Shown here one piece after another: positions 44,419 through 55,800 of a stretch of DNA of 64,000 nucleotides. The translations under genes were made by a program, and so were the position numbers. Origin of the DNA: Mya arenaria. Its lineage: Eukaryota; Mollusca; Bivalvia; Myida; Myidae. Below the pieces are notes generated by a model. The model was not told the DNA's origin. It saw only the letters and a list, made by a program, of their open reading frames with translations, and ran no database searches. Where the stretch lies: NCBI RefSeq assembly GCF_026914265.1, contig NC_069136.1, forward strand, positions 31,029,201-31,093,200, in the 5' to 3' direction. Every line of letters starts with the position of its first letter. The first letter of the stretch is position 1.

Positions 44419-47400
44419 GTGAGTAAATTCCTGCTGGCCAAGTATAAGAATAGCTAAGATATTGGCGCCAGATTCGTGCCACCATAATATTCTCAATCGA
44501 AGGCTTTGTCTATATGTCTTACAAAATGACTTTTTCAAAAATTATCATTACTCAAAAACTTTCTAGTCGTCAATGTTTTCCCAACTTAAGTGTAGAAGAT
44601 CATCTGAAATGAGCATTGAACCATCTTTGAGAGTGTCTACTTTTTCATCTTTAAAACATTAACTCCCATATCGGAACGGTAGCAAAAAGGCGGAGCTTAA
44701 CCGTTCAAAAACTAACGTTAAATTACAACGCTATTCACTTTTACGAACGCTCTTCAGTGAAATTTGCCCTCGTAAACATTGTACAACCCATAGTCATAAT
44801 CCATCCCATGTTACAGAACTGATGGTAGACAACGGTGGAACATGCGACGCTAACAAGTATTGTACAGGCGGTACCACGTGTCAGACCACCACATGCGCCT
44901 GTCCGACCGGGACCATCTATCACTCGGGAGTCAAAATGTGCATTACCGACGGAAAGAAACTCATCAGCGAGGTGTGCACGGCTGACTCTGACTGCTATGA
45001 GGGAACCACGGGTAAGGCGTCCACATTCTCATTATATTACGAGAGTATCATGTGTTTCAATTTCACACTGCGGTATGATCACCAACTTGAATGAACAGGA
45101 GTTTTTTTAGATTCCCTGTGACGTTCTGCAGGCGTCCAGTCTGTTATCCGATCATTAACTTAAGAAGTGTGAAATCATTATCGAAATTGGTCAGAATGTG
45201 TATAATCAAAATATCTCGGAAACCATATCGGTTGATTCGATCGAGAGTTATCGCCCCTTAAGTATATAACATTACTTAAAATATGTCCCATCAATAACTT
45301 TAGAAGCTTTTATCCGGTCATCACCAATTTTGGTCATTATGTGTATTGGCTTAATATCTTGAAAAAGATCCATAACCAGCCATATCGCGAGTTATTCGAG
45401 AGTCATCGTCCTTTATTTAAACAAATTTCCTAAAGTTGATCTTGTTCGACCAATTACTTTAGTAACCTTTGTCCGATCATCAACAAACTTAGACAATATT
45501 TTTGTTCACCGAACAACTCGGTCAGGTACGATATTAAAAAGAGAATATACCATTTATACATTTAAAACTAGCTACAAGTAACATGTATTCTTTATTTCAG
45601 AGTCCGAGTGTGTGGCGAATACTGGAACCACCACCCCCAAGTACTGCCGCTGTAAATCAGGCTACGTGCTCGATAGCACATACTTTTGCACGAAACGTAA
45701 GAATCGTACATTTAAGGTGTCCCTTACACAGCTTAGTTTGTTCGCTCCAACATTTGCGTCAGACTTTAATGTTCGAAATTATAATTTGAACAATCGGGAT
45801 GCAGTAATTTTCAAATTTTCAAATTCGCCGTACAATTATTTTGGTAATTCAGCTGATAGTTGTTATTGATTTAAACTAGGTAAAGCGGTTGTTGTTTTTT
45901 GTCAGTAGGCAAACTATAATTCGAACACTAAGCCTAGATGAATGTTTGCTATAAATATAAATTTATTAATCTTGTCTCCAAGGTTGTAACCTGACGCTAG
46001 ACATACTGTTTATCTGACGATGAACATTTACGTAATTTCCAGCTAACCTAGACACTGCCTGTACGAGCGCGGTAGGCTGCGTTTCCATGACGTCGACGTC
46101 AATGTGGACATCATCGGGCCAAGTGTCTGAGACGTGCCAGAACAACATGTGCGCCTGCCCCAGCGGATCAGACAAATTCACATACACATACAGCTCCGCT
46201 GATTTCAAGATCTGCCAGAGTAGGAAATAAAGTTTGATTCCTATGTAAAAACTCTGAATTGGACTTGTAATTAAATATAAATTGTAAAGTAAACATAATA
46301 TATCAAGCGCAGAGAATTACGTTTTACCCAATTTTCCGAATAATGTGGAATTTTGTTTTATCATTGTTACAGTGTTTGGCACATTTGTAGTGAAAAATGA
46401 TGTTGTCAAACCTGTTTCACCAATGTTAATGATTTCATATTATAATAGTTCTGTATCAACCTCAACACGACGAGGTCCATACAGGTCTTGGTGACATTTT
46501 CGCTCCCATCTTCCTATCCCAATATTTCATGCTCCAGCCACGGCCACAGGTAGTAGCAACGACAAAGCGGACGGCGCGACCTGCACGGCGTCTAACACGT
46601 GCAAGTCGAAAGTGTGTTACCAGTGCCCCGGCGATTCCACGAGCAAGTGTGTCACAATCAGTGAGTTTACCTTTAACATACCTATGTCAAAAGAACATGC
46701 GTTGATTTCGATCGAAATAATTGCAAATCATACAATACCATATTAACACAGGATTTATTATCAGTCAGGAATGATGGAAATACATTGTAAATCATCACTG
46801 AGGGATTATATATAACACACGCAATTTGACGATTTTATTAAAAATGCCCAACAAATAAATACTGTAGATTACAGAATACATTGATAACAAAATACATAGA
46901 AAACAAAACACATAGATAACGGAATACATCGAAAACAGAATACATAGCTAACATAATACAAAGAAAACAGAACACATATATAACAAAACACATAGATAAC
47001 AGAATACAAAGAAAACAGAATACATAGAAAACAGAATACATAGAAAACAAAAATCATAGATAACCGAATACGTAGAAAACAGAATACAAAGATAACGAAA
47101 TACATCGATAACAGAATACAATGATAACAAAATACATAGAAAACAAAATACATCGAAAACAAAGTACATAGATAACAGAATACATAGAAAACAGAATACA
47201 TAGATAACAGAATACATCGATAACGGAATATATCGATACCAGAATACATCAAAAACAGAATACATAGAAAGCAGAATTCATAGAAAACAGAATACATAGA
47301 TAACAGAATACATAGATAACAGAATACATTGAAAACAGAATACATAGAAAACAAAGTACATAGATAACAGAATACATAGAAAACAGAAAACATATATAAC

Positions 47401-48242
47401 AGAATAATAAATAACATAATACATAGATAACAGAATATATAGAAAACATCATTACATCGCTAACAGAATACATAGATAACAGAATATACAGAAAACAGAA
47501 TACATCAATAACAGAATATATCGAAAACAGAAGACATAGGTAACAGAATACAGAGATAACATAATACATATAAAACAGAATACATCGATAACAGAATACA
47601 TAGAAAACAGAATACATCGAAAATAGAATACATAGATAACAGAATATATAGATAACATAATACCGAGATAACAGAATACATAGATAACATAATACATAGA
47701 TAACATAATACATAATTATAAAACAGAATACATAGAAAACAGAATACATAGAAAACAGAATACATCGATAACAGAATACATCGATAACAGAATACATAGA
47801 AAACAGAATGCATAGAAAACAGAATGCATATACAACAGAATACATAGATTATATAATACATAGATACAGAATACATAGATAACAGAAAACATCGATAACA
47901 GAACACATAGACAACGGAATACATAAACAACAGAATACATAGATAACAGAATACATAGATTACAAAAAAACATAGAAAACAGAATACTTTTTTATCCTAT
48001 CACGCAGGGTAAATCGATGTTTCTACAGTCGGATCTTCGAAATGATATGACACCAATTCCCTGGTATTTATAGTAAACAATGTCATAACCAACAACATAC
48101 ATATTATAATTCATTAATGATTGAAGCTTCTCGCAATATTTACATGTCAAATACCTTTCTTTCAGCCGCTGGTAATGGCGCCGATGGTATTTCCGGTTTG
48201 GTTGTATCGCTACTGGTTCCCTGTCTTCTTCTTCTGAAGTAA
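44220..48242 (+). CDS. EB-A: secreted EB-module cysteine-rich protein, probable GPI anchor
   Basis: Six coding exons (199, 195, 96, 177, 123, 77 nt) join in frame to 288 residues plus stop; all five internal introns are phase 1. Residues about 1-21 are a hydrophobic signal peptide ending near V-N-A. Five cysteine-rich modules follow, with patterns such as C-x6-C, C-x-C and G-x-C-x-C (for example T-C-A-C-P-T-G and Y-C-R-C-K-S-G-Y), which fit the EB domain family of invertebrate extracellular proteins. The last 25 residues are small residues followed by V-V-S-L-L-V-P-C-L-L-L-L-K, a typical GPI-attachment signal, though a short membrane anchor is possible. EB-B, 4.4 kb downstream, is a paralogue with the same exon plan. 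Biological role unknown; such proteins are often annotated as prion-like or tenascin-like in molluscs because of weak similarity only. Confidence 0.85.
44817..45011 (+). CDS. EB-A coding exon 2
   Basis: 195 nt, acceptor atgttacag, donor gtaagg. Module 2 with N-K-Y-C-T-G-G-T-T-C and C-A-C-P-T-G, and the start of module 3 (D-S-D-C-Y-E-G). Same length as EB-B exon 2. Confidence 0.92.
45012..45600. repeat. dispersed repeat, about three diverged tandem modules, in EB-A intron 2
   Basis: From about 45120 to 45540, roughly 150-bp modules recur with words such as CCGATCAT, TTGGTCAGAATGTGTAT / TTGGTCATTATGTGTAT and CGAGAGTTATCG / CGAGAGTCATCG. Style resembles abundant bivalve dispersed repeats. No coding potential. 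Confidence 0.6.
45601..45696 (+). CDS. EB-A coding exon 3
   Basis: 96 nt, acceptor tttatttcag, donor gtaaga. Encodes S-E-C-V-A-N-T-G then Y-C-R-C-K-S-G-Y-V-L, the second half of module 3. Confidence 0.92.
46043..46219 (+). CDS. EB-A coding exon 4
   Basis: 177 nt, acceptor aatttccag, donor gtagga. Module 4 with S-S-G-Q-V-S-E-T-C-Q then C-A-C-P-S-G-S. Same length as EB-B exon 4. Confidence 0.92.
46538..46660 (+). CDS. EB-A coding exon 5
   Basis: 123 nt, acceptor tgctccag, donor gtgagt. Module 5: G-A-T-C-T-A-S-N-T-C-K-S then Y-Q-C-P-G-D-S-T-S-K-C. Confidence 0.92.
46860..47990. repeat. 16-bp minisatellite in EB-A intron 5 (about 70 copies)
   Basis: Copies of ATAACAGAATACATAG with A/G variants. 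As 16 is not a codon multiple, three units give a 16-residue periodic frame, and - strand frames stay open for up to about 200 codons with Phe/Tyr/Cys/Leu-rich text. Strong strand asymmetry: the + strand is purine-rich with almost no G runs. Not present in the equivalent intron of EB-B. Confidence 0.95.
48166..48242 (+). CDS. EB-A terminal coding exon 6
   Basis: 77 nt from acceptor ctttcag to TAA. Encodes the hydrophobic C-terminal tail (G-L-V-V-S-L-L-V-P-C-L-L-L-L-K). A 121-codon - strand frame overlapping this exon is a shadow. Confidence 0.85.
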
Positions 48243-48387
48243 TGTGATCAGCTGGTAACCAGCAGAAGTAGCCTCCATTCATCCGTACCATTAAACCCAT
48301 CACCTGTGTTTGGAGAACTTTCGACTTTCCTTGGAAATAAGCAACACAGGTGCACAAAATGAACAGTTACAAGTTCTACTGGACTTA

Positions 48388-48393
48388 AATAAA
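48388..48393 (+). terminator. polyadenylation signal AATAAA for EB-A
   Basis: AATAAA lies 146 bases after the EB-A stop, followed by another A-rich AATAAAAATG. A second AATAAA occurs at about 48756 and could define a longer 3' end. Confidence 0.5.
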
Positions 48394-48785
48394 ATAAAAA
48401 TGTGTAACATGTTTAAAGCAACAAATGGCACCGAAACTGTCGCCGACCGTTAACACTTTATGTTGATATTTTATAGGTATTTATTCTTGTAGTCACATAT
48501 AGTAACAATTATGTTTGTGCACGCCGCATAAAGGAAAAATCCAGCTTTTCTAGAAAACAATAATGCATGAAATTTCGACACTAAAGGAAAAAAAGTACTT
48601 AAACTATATTATAACGAGTTTTCTTTCCATCTTATTTATGTATTGTATATCACTGTGTATTTTATATTCCGTTTAGTGCTTAAACACAAAATGAAGTCAA
48701 TATTTGACCGATACAGTGTGTTCCAAGTACACTTCACTTTTATAACTTATGAAAAAATAAACCATAAACGATTTATTTGTTGTAA

Positions 48786-51700
48786 GTTAATGGAGCCGTT
48801 ATCAGGCAATGCGTTTGGATAATTTTGGGCTTCATCAACCTTTTTGGTGCTTTATGGAGCCTTTATCAGGCAATGCGTTTGAATAATCTTGGGCGCCATC
48901 AACCTTGTGGTGCTTTATGGAGTCGTTATAAGGCAATGCCTTTGGGTAATCTTGGGCGCCATCAACCTGTTGGTGCTTTATGGAGCCTTTATCAGGCAAT
49001 GCTTTAGGGTAATCTTGGGCGCCATCAACCTGTTGGTGCTTTATGGAGCCTTTATCAGGCAATGCTTTAGGGTAATCTTGGGCGCCATCAACCTGTTGGT
49101 GCTTTATGGAGCCTTTATCAGGCAATGCTTTAGGGTAATCTTTGGCGCCATCAACCTGTTGTTGCTTTATGGAGCCTTTACCAGACACTGTTTTAGGGCA
49201 ATCTTGGGCGTCATCAACCTTTTTGGTGCTTTATGGAGCCGTTATCAGGCATGCTATCGGTACATCTTGGGCGTCCAAAAACTGTTGTTGCTTATGGAAC
49301 GTTTATCAGGCATGGTATAGAGTAATCTTGGGCGTCAATAAACTGTTGTTGTTTTATGGAACGTTTATCAGGCATGTGATAGGGTAATTTTGGGCGTCAT
49401 TAAACTGTTATTGTCTTATGGAACGTTTATAAGGCATGCTATAGTGAAATCTTGGGCGTCATTAAACTGTTGTTGTCTTATGGAACGTTTATCAGGCATG
49501 CTATAGTGAAATCTTGGGCGTCATTAAACTGTTGTTCACTCGTTGAACGTTTATCAGGCATGCTATAGTGTAATCTTGGGCGTCATTAAACTGTTGTTAA
49601 CTCATTGAACGTTTATCACTCATGCTATAGTGTAATCTTGGGCGTCATTAAACTGTTGTTAACTCTTTGCAAGTTTATCACTCATGCTATAGTGTAATCT
49701 TGGGCGTCATTAAACTGTTGTTAACTCATTGAACGTTTATCACTCATGCTATAGTGTAATCTTGGGCGTCATTAAACTGTTGTTAACTCATTGAACGTTT
49801 ATCAGTCATGCTATAATGTAATCTTGGGCGTCATTAAACTGTTGTTAACTCATTGAACGTTTATCAGTCATGCTATAGTGTAATCTTGGGCGTCATTAAA
49901 CTGTTGTTAACTCATTGCACGTTTATCAGTCATGCTATAGTGTAATCTTGGGCGTCATTAAACTATTGTTAACTCATTGAACGTTTATCAGTCATGCTAT
50001 AGTGTAATCTTGGGCGTCATTAAACTGTTGTTAACTCATTGAACGTTTATCAGTCATGCTATAGTGTAATCTTGGGCGTCATTAAACTATTGTTAACTCA
50101 TTGAACGTTTATCAGTCATGCTATAGTGTAATCTTGGGCGTCATTAAACTATTGTTAACTCATTGAACGTTTATCACTCATGCTATAGTGTAATCTTGGG
50201 TGTCATTAAACTGTTGTTAACTCATTGCACGTTTATCACTCATGCTATAGTGTAATCTTGGGCGTCATTAAACTGTTGTTAACTCATTGAACGTTTATCA
50301 GTCATGCTATAGTGTAATCTTGGGCGTCATTAAACTGTTGTTAACTCTTTGCACGTTTATCACTCATGCTATAGTGTAATCTTGGGCGTCATTAAACTGT
50401 TGTTAACTCATTGAACGTTTATCAGTCATGCTATAGTGTAATCTTGGGCGTCATTAAACTGTTGTTAACTCATTGAACGTTTATCAGTCATGCTATAGTG
50501 TAATCTTGGGCGTCATTAAACTGTTGTTAACTCATTGAACGTTTATCAGTCATGCTATAGTGTAATCTTGGGCGTCATTAAACTGTTGTTAACTCATTGA
50601 ACGTTTATCACTCATGCTATAGTGTAATCTTGGGCGTCATTAAACTATTGTTAACTCATTGAACGTTTATCAGTCATGCTATAGTGTAATCTTGGGCGTC
50701 ATTAAACTGTTGTTAACTCATTGAACGTTTATCAGTCATGCTATAGTGTAATCTTGGGCGTCATTAAACGGTTGTTAACTCATTGAACGTTTATCACTCA
50801 TGCTATAGTGTAATCTTGGGCGTCATTAAACGGTTGTTAACTCATTGAACGTTTATCACTCATGCTATAGTGTAATCTTGGGCGTCATTAAACGGTTGTT
50901 AACTCATTGAACGTTTATCAGTCATGCTATAGTGTAATCTTTGGCGTTATTAAACTCTTGTTAACTCATTGAACGTTTATCAGTCATGCTATAGTGTAAT
51001 CGTGGGCGTCATTAAACTAGTGTTGCTTTATGGAACGTTTATCAGTCATGCTATAGTGTAATCTTGGGCGTCATTAAACTATTGTTGCTTTATGGAACGT
51101 TTATCAGTCATGCTATAGTGTAATCTTGGGCGTCATTAAACTGTTGTTAACTCATTGAACGTTTATCAGTCATGCTATAGGGTAATCTTGGGCGTCATTA
51201 AACTGTTGTTAACTCATTGAACGTTTATCAGTCATGCTATAGTGTAATCTTGGGCGTCATTAAACTGTTGTTAACTCATTGAACGTTTATCAGTCATGCT
51301 ATAGTGTAATCTTGGGGGTCATTAAACTGTTGTTAACGTATTGAACGTTTATCACTCATGCTATAGTGTAATCTTGGGCGTCATTAAACTGTTGTTAACG
51401 TATTGAACGTTTATCAGTCATGCTATAGGGTAATCTTGAGCGTCATTAAACTGTTGTTAACTCATTGAACGTTTATCAGGCATGCTATAGTGAAATCGTG
51501 GGCGTCATTAAACTGTTGTTAACTCATTGAACGTTTATCACTCATGCTATAGTGTAATCTTGGGCGTCATTAAACTGTTGTTAACTCATTGAACGTTTAT
51601 CACTCATGCTATAGTGTAATCTTGTGCGTCATTAAACTGTTGTTAACTCATTGAACGTTTATCACTCATGCTATAGTGTAATCTTGGGCGTCATTAAACT

Positions 51701-52130
51701 GTTGTTAACTCATTGAACGTTTATCACTCATGCTATAGTGTAATCTTGGGCGTCATTAAACTGTTGTTAAGTCATTGAACGTTTATCAAGCATGCTATAG
51801 GGTAATCTTGGGCGACCACAACCTGGTGTTGCTTTATGGAACGTTTATCAGTCATGCTATAGGGAAATCTTGGGCGTCCACAACCTGGTGTTGCTTTATG
51901 GAACATTTATCAGTCATTCTATAGGGTAATCTTGTGCGTCATTAAACTGTTTTTGCTTTATGGAACGTTTATCAGTCATTCTATAGGGAAATCTTGGGCG
52001 TCATTAAACTGTTGTTGCTTTATGGAACGTTTATCAGGGATGCTATAGGGTAATCTTGGGCGTCCACAACCTGTTTTCGCTTTATGTAGCGTTAATCTGT
52101 AGTGTTATAGGGTAATCTCGCGCATCACCA
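48786..52130. repeat. 3.3-kb 62-bp minisatellite between EB-A and EB-B (about 53 copies)
   Basis: Unit of 62 bp containing GAACGTTTATCAGTCATGCT then ATAGTGTAATCTTGGGCGTC and ATTAAACTGTTGTTAACTCA. Edges (48786-49500 and 51790-52120) keep an older form with CTTTATGGAGC/CTTTATGGAAC in place of AACTCATTGAAC; the centre is homogenised with the TTAACTCATTG form, as expected if growth happens inside. Confidence 0.95.
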
Positions 52131-52599
52131 AGATGTTGACACCAAAAAAGCAAGTTTAGCAGGCGTACTTAATGTTATATTAGGGTATTGGTTACCTTGC
52201 GCAGTAACAACCTATTGTATTCTAAAGTAGCCTTTCCGGGCTTGGTATTGGTTTTTTAGCGCTAGAACAACCTATTGATGTCTAAAGTAGCTTTATCGGG
52301 TTCATCAGATGCCTCTCATTATCCGACAAAATAAAATGTAAAACTGATCATTATACTGTGGCATAATCTTAATGAGATAAGTGACACCCATTATACTTAA
52401 TAAAGTATTTATGACTTATCATATCACATCGAAGGAATTACTTTAAATAGAATCTGATAACAAGATTGACTCTTCCTGCCCACTGCCACTTGCCGCCAAG
52501 TGATGGTAACATATAGATACTAAGGAATTTTGGACCTTCGACTGCACGTGACTATGGCCATCCGAAATGAACTAAATCCCTCGTCGGTGTCACAAACAG
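52131..52599. promoter_or_regulatory. upstream region of EB-B
   Basis: About 470 bp between the 62-bp array and the EB-B start. Two diverged direct copies of CTATTG(T/A)-TCTAAAGTAGC near 52213 and 52270 precede AT-rich DNA. The sequence acaaacag ends 18 nt before the ATG, matching the position of the EB-A acceptor, so a 5' UTR intron is possible but the pyrimidine tract is poor. No TATA box recognised. Confidence 0.35.
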
Positions 52600-52617
52600 A
52601 GACATTTTAAAGACACT

Positions 52618-52822
52618 ATGAGGCATTCCCTTGCACACTTCATTGTTTGTATGGGCAGTGCTTTGGTTGCTGTTAACGGCATAGAAGTGGGAGAACCATG
52701 TCTGAACAGCGATTATTGTCAGGTGACGACGACCAACTCTTGGTGCTATAAGCAGTTCGTCAACTGTGTTCGAGGTGTGTGCCGATGTATGGAGGACTAT
52801 TATCTGGACGGAAACGTCTGTA
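52618..52822 (+). CDS. EB-B coding exon 1
   Basis: Start codon followed by a signal peptide and module 1 (G-E-P-C-L-N-S-D-Y-C then V-C-R-C-M-E-D-Y). Ends GTCTGTA before gtaagt, phase 1, as in EB-A. Confidence 0.88.
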
Positions 52823-55800
52823 GTAAGTATACATTCCTATGCTTATCATGTCAATCATATAACATTGTCACTGCGCCACAACCCGAGTTAAACTTGATTA
52901 AATCAATCCCGATAGTCTTGTGTGACGAAATCATGTATCATGTCCCCAATGATAACGTTCAAAAACGCGTGGTTTAAGTGAATAACGTTATTTATTCGCA
53001 TGCCAATAGCCGAACTGTTTAGCTCCGCCTACTTGTTTCCATTCCGATATGGTGGTGTAAAAACAATAGAAGTATGAAAAAGTAATTTCAGCAAGAACTT
53101 AATTATGGAGTAAGCAATATTAGAAGTTTGTTAAGACCACAATGCTCGGAGAAACCAGAGCAATCACACGTTGTTCGGTAACTCAACCGAACCCAAAAAC
53201 AAACTCAAATATACGTGCTGTTATTTGTCATACGTTGATTATTATCTCCCCAGAACGAATGGTATACTCCGGGGAGCCTTGCAATGCTAACAAGTTCTGT
53301 ATGGGCGGGGCGTCGTGCACGGCAGGGACGTGTCAATGTCAGCCTAGCTACACGTGGAACACGAAACTCGACATGTGCATCCCAACAGTCCAGAAGGCAA
53401 TCGGGGATACTTGCCTCAGCAACTTCGACTGCTTTGAGGGAGCTCTAGGTAGGAATTGATACTTTGAAGGAGCTCTAAGTAGGAATTGATACTTTGAGGG
53501 AGCTCTAGGTAGGAATTGATGATTTGAGGAAGCACTAGTGATGATTTGAGGGAGCACCAGGTAGGAATGGAGGATTTTAGGAAGCACAAGTGATGATTTG
53601 AGGCAGCACCAGGTAGGAATGGAGGATTTGAAGAAGCACTAGTGATGATTTGAGGGAGCACCAGGTAGGAATTGATGATTTTAGGAAGCACTAGTGATGA
53701 TTTGAGGAAGCACCAGGTAGGAATGGAGGATTTGAGGAAGCACTAGTGATGATTTGAGGGAGCACCAGCTAGGAATGGAGGATTTGAGGAAGCACTAGTG
53801 ATGATTTGAGGGAGCACCAGGTAGGAATGGAGAATTTGAGGAAGCACTACTGATGATTTGCGGAAGCACCACGTAGGAATAGAGGATTTAAGGAAGCACT
53901 AGTGATGATTTGAGGGAGCACCAGGTAGGAATGGAGGATTTGAGCATTATGAAGGAATTGATCATTCTTCTTTCTCTTTTCATATTTTAAAATAAGGTGT
54001 TCGTGGTGGGAATAGATAAGTTGAGGAAGTAATTGGTGGGAATTGATAAGTTGAGGAAGTAATTGGTGGGAATTGATAAGTTGAGGAAGTAATTGGTGGG
54101 AATATATAAGTTGAGGAAGTAATTGGTGGAAATTGATAAGTGAGTTCCGTTATGTAATAGACTCATGAACACGTAACAATACAAATGCGTACGTAATCAA
54201 ATATGCTTATTTCGATACGTTGTGTAGCATACACATCTTGATCAACGTTCACAAGAAAGATAACGCCTTTGAATATGTTTCATTAATATCTGACTCCTCT
54301 ATTTTAAATGCGGAATGTGTAGGAATCAAGACACCGCGCTAGTGCCACTGTAGATATACGGTTTCATCTAGCGCATCTCTTTCAGAGGCAGAATGCGTGT
54401 AAGACATTGTCGCTGTAGATACGTCTACATCTGGTTCATCTCTGTTTCAGAGATGAAATGCGTGTAGGACATTGTCGCTGTAGATACGGCTACACCTAGT
54501 TCACCTGTTTCAGAGGCAGAATGCGTGTAAGACATGGTCGCTGTAGATACGGCTACATCTAGTTCACCTGTTTCAGAGGCAGAATGCGTGTAAGACACTG
54601 TCGCTGTAGATACGGCTAAACCTAGTTCACCTGTTTCAGAGGCAGAATGCGTGTAAGACACTGTCGCTGTAGATACGGCTACACCTAGTTCACCTGTTTC
54701 AGAGGCAGAATGCGTGTAAGACACTGTCGCTGTAGATACGGCTACACCTAGTTCACCTGTTTCAGAGGCAGAATGCGTGTAAGACATTGTCGCTGTAGAT
54801 ACGGCTACATCTAGTTCACCTGTTTCAGAGACAGAATGCGTGTAAGACATTGTCGCTGTAGATACGGCTACATCTAGTTCACCTGTTTCAGAGGCAGAAT
54901 GCGTGTAAGACACTGTCGCTGTAGATACGGCTACATCTAGTTCACCTGTTTCAGAGGCAGAATGCGTGTAAGACATTGTCGCTGTAGATACGGCTACATC
55001 TAGTTCACCTGTTTCAGAGGCAGAATGCGTGTAAGACATTGTCGCTGTAGATACGGCTACATCTAGTTCACCTGTTTCAGAGACAGAATGCGTGTAAGAC
55101 ACTGTCGCTGTAGATACGGCTACATCTAGTTCACCTGTTTCAGAGGCAGAATGCGTGTAAGACATTGTCGCTGTAGATACGGCTACACCTAGTTCACCTG
55201 TTTCAGAGGCAGAATGCGTGTAAGACACTGTCGCTGTAGATACGGCTACATCTAGTTCACCTGTTTCAGAGGCAGAATGCGTGTAAGACACTGTCGCTGT
55301 AGATACGGCTACACCTAGTTCACCTGTTTCAGAGGCAGAATGCGTGTAAGACATTGTCGCTGTAGATACGGCTACACCTAGTTCACCTGTTTCAGAGGCA
55401 GAATGCGTGTAAGACATTGTCGCTGTAGATACGGCTACACCTAGTTCACCTGTTTCAGAGGCAGAATGCGTGTAAGACATTGTCGCTGTAGATACGGCTA
55501 CATCTAGTTCACCTGTTTCAGAGGCAGAATGCGTGTAAGACATTGTCGCTGTAGATACGGCTACATCTAGTTCACCTGTTTCAGAAGCAGAATGCGTGTA
55601 AGACATTGTCGCTGTAGATACGGCTACATCTAGTTCACCTGTTTCAGAGGCAGAATGCGTGTAAGACATTGTCGCTGTAGATACGGCTACATCTAGTTCA
55701 CCTGTTTCAGAGGCAGAATGCGTGTAAGACATTGTCGCTGTAGATACGGCTACACCTAGTTCACCTGTTTCAGAGGCAGAATGCGTGTAAGACATTGTCG

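Noticed and set aside
46869..47930. Several - strand frames rich in Tyr/Cys/Phe/Leu that look like membrane proteins
   Set aside because: Read-through of a 16-bp A-rich satellite.
47992..48357. 121-codon - strand frame
   Set aside because: Overlaps the terminal coding exon of EB-A in antisense; no similarity recognised.
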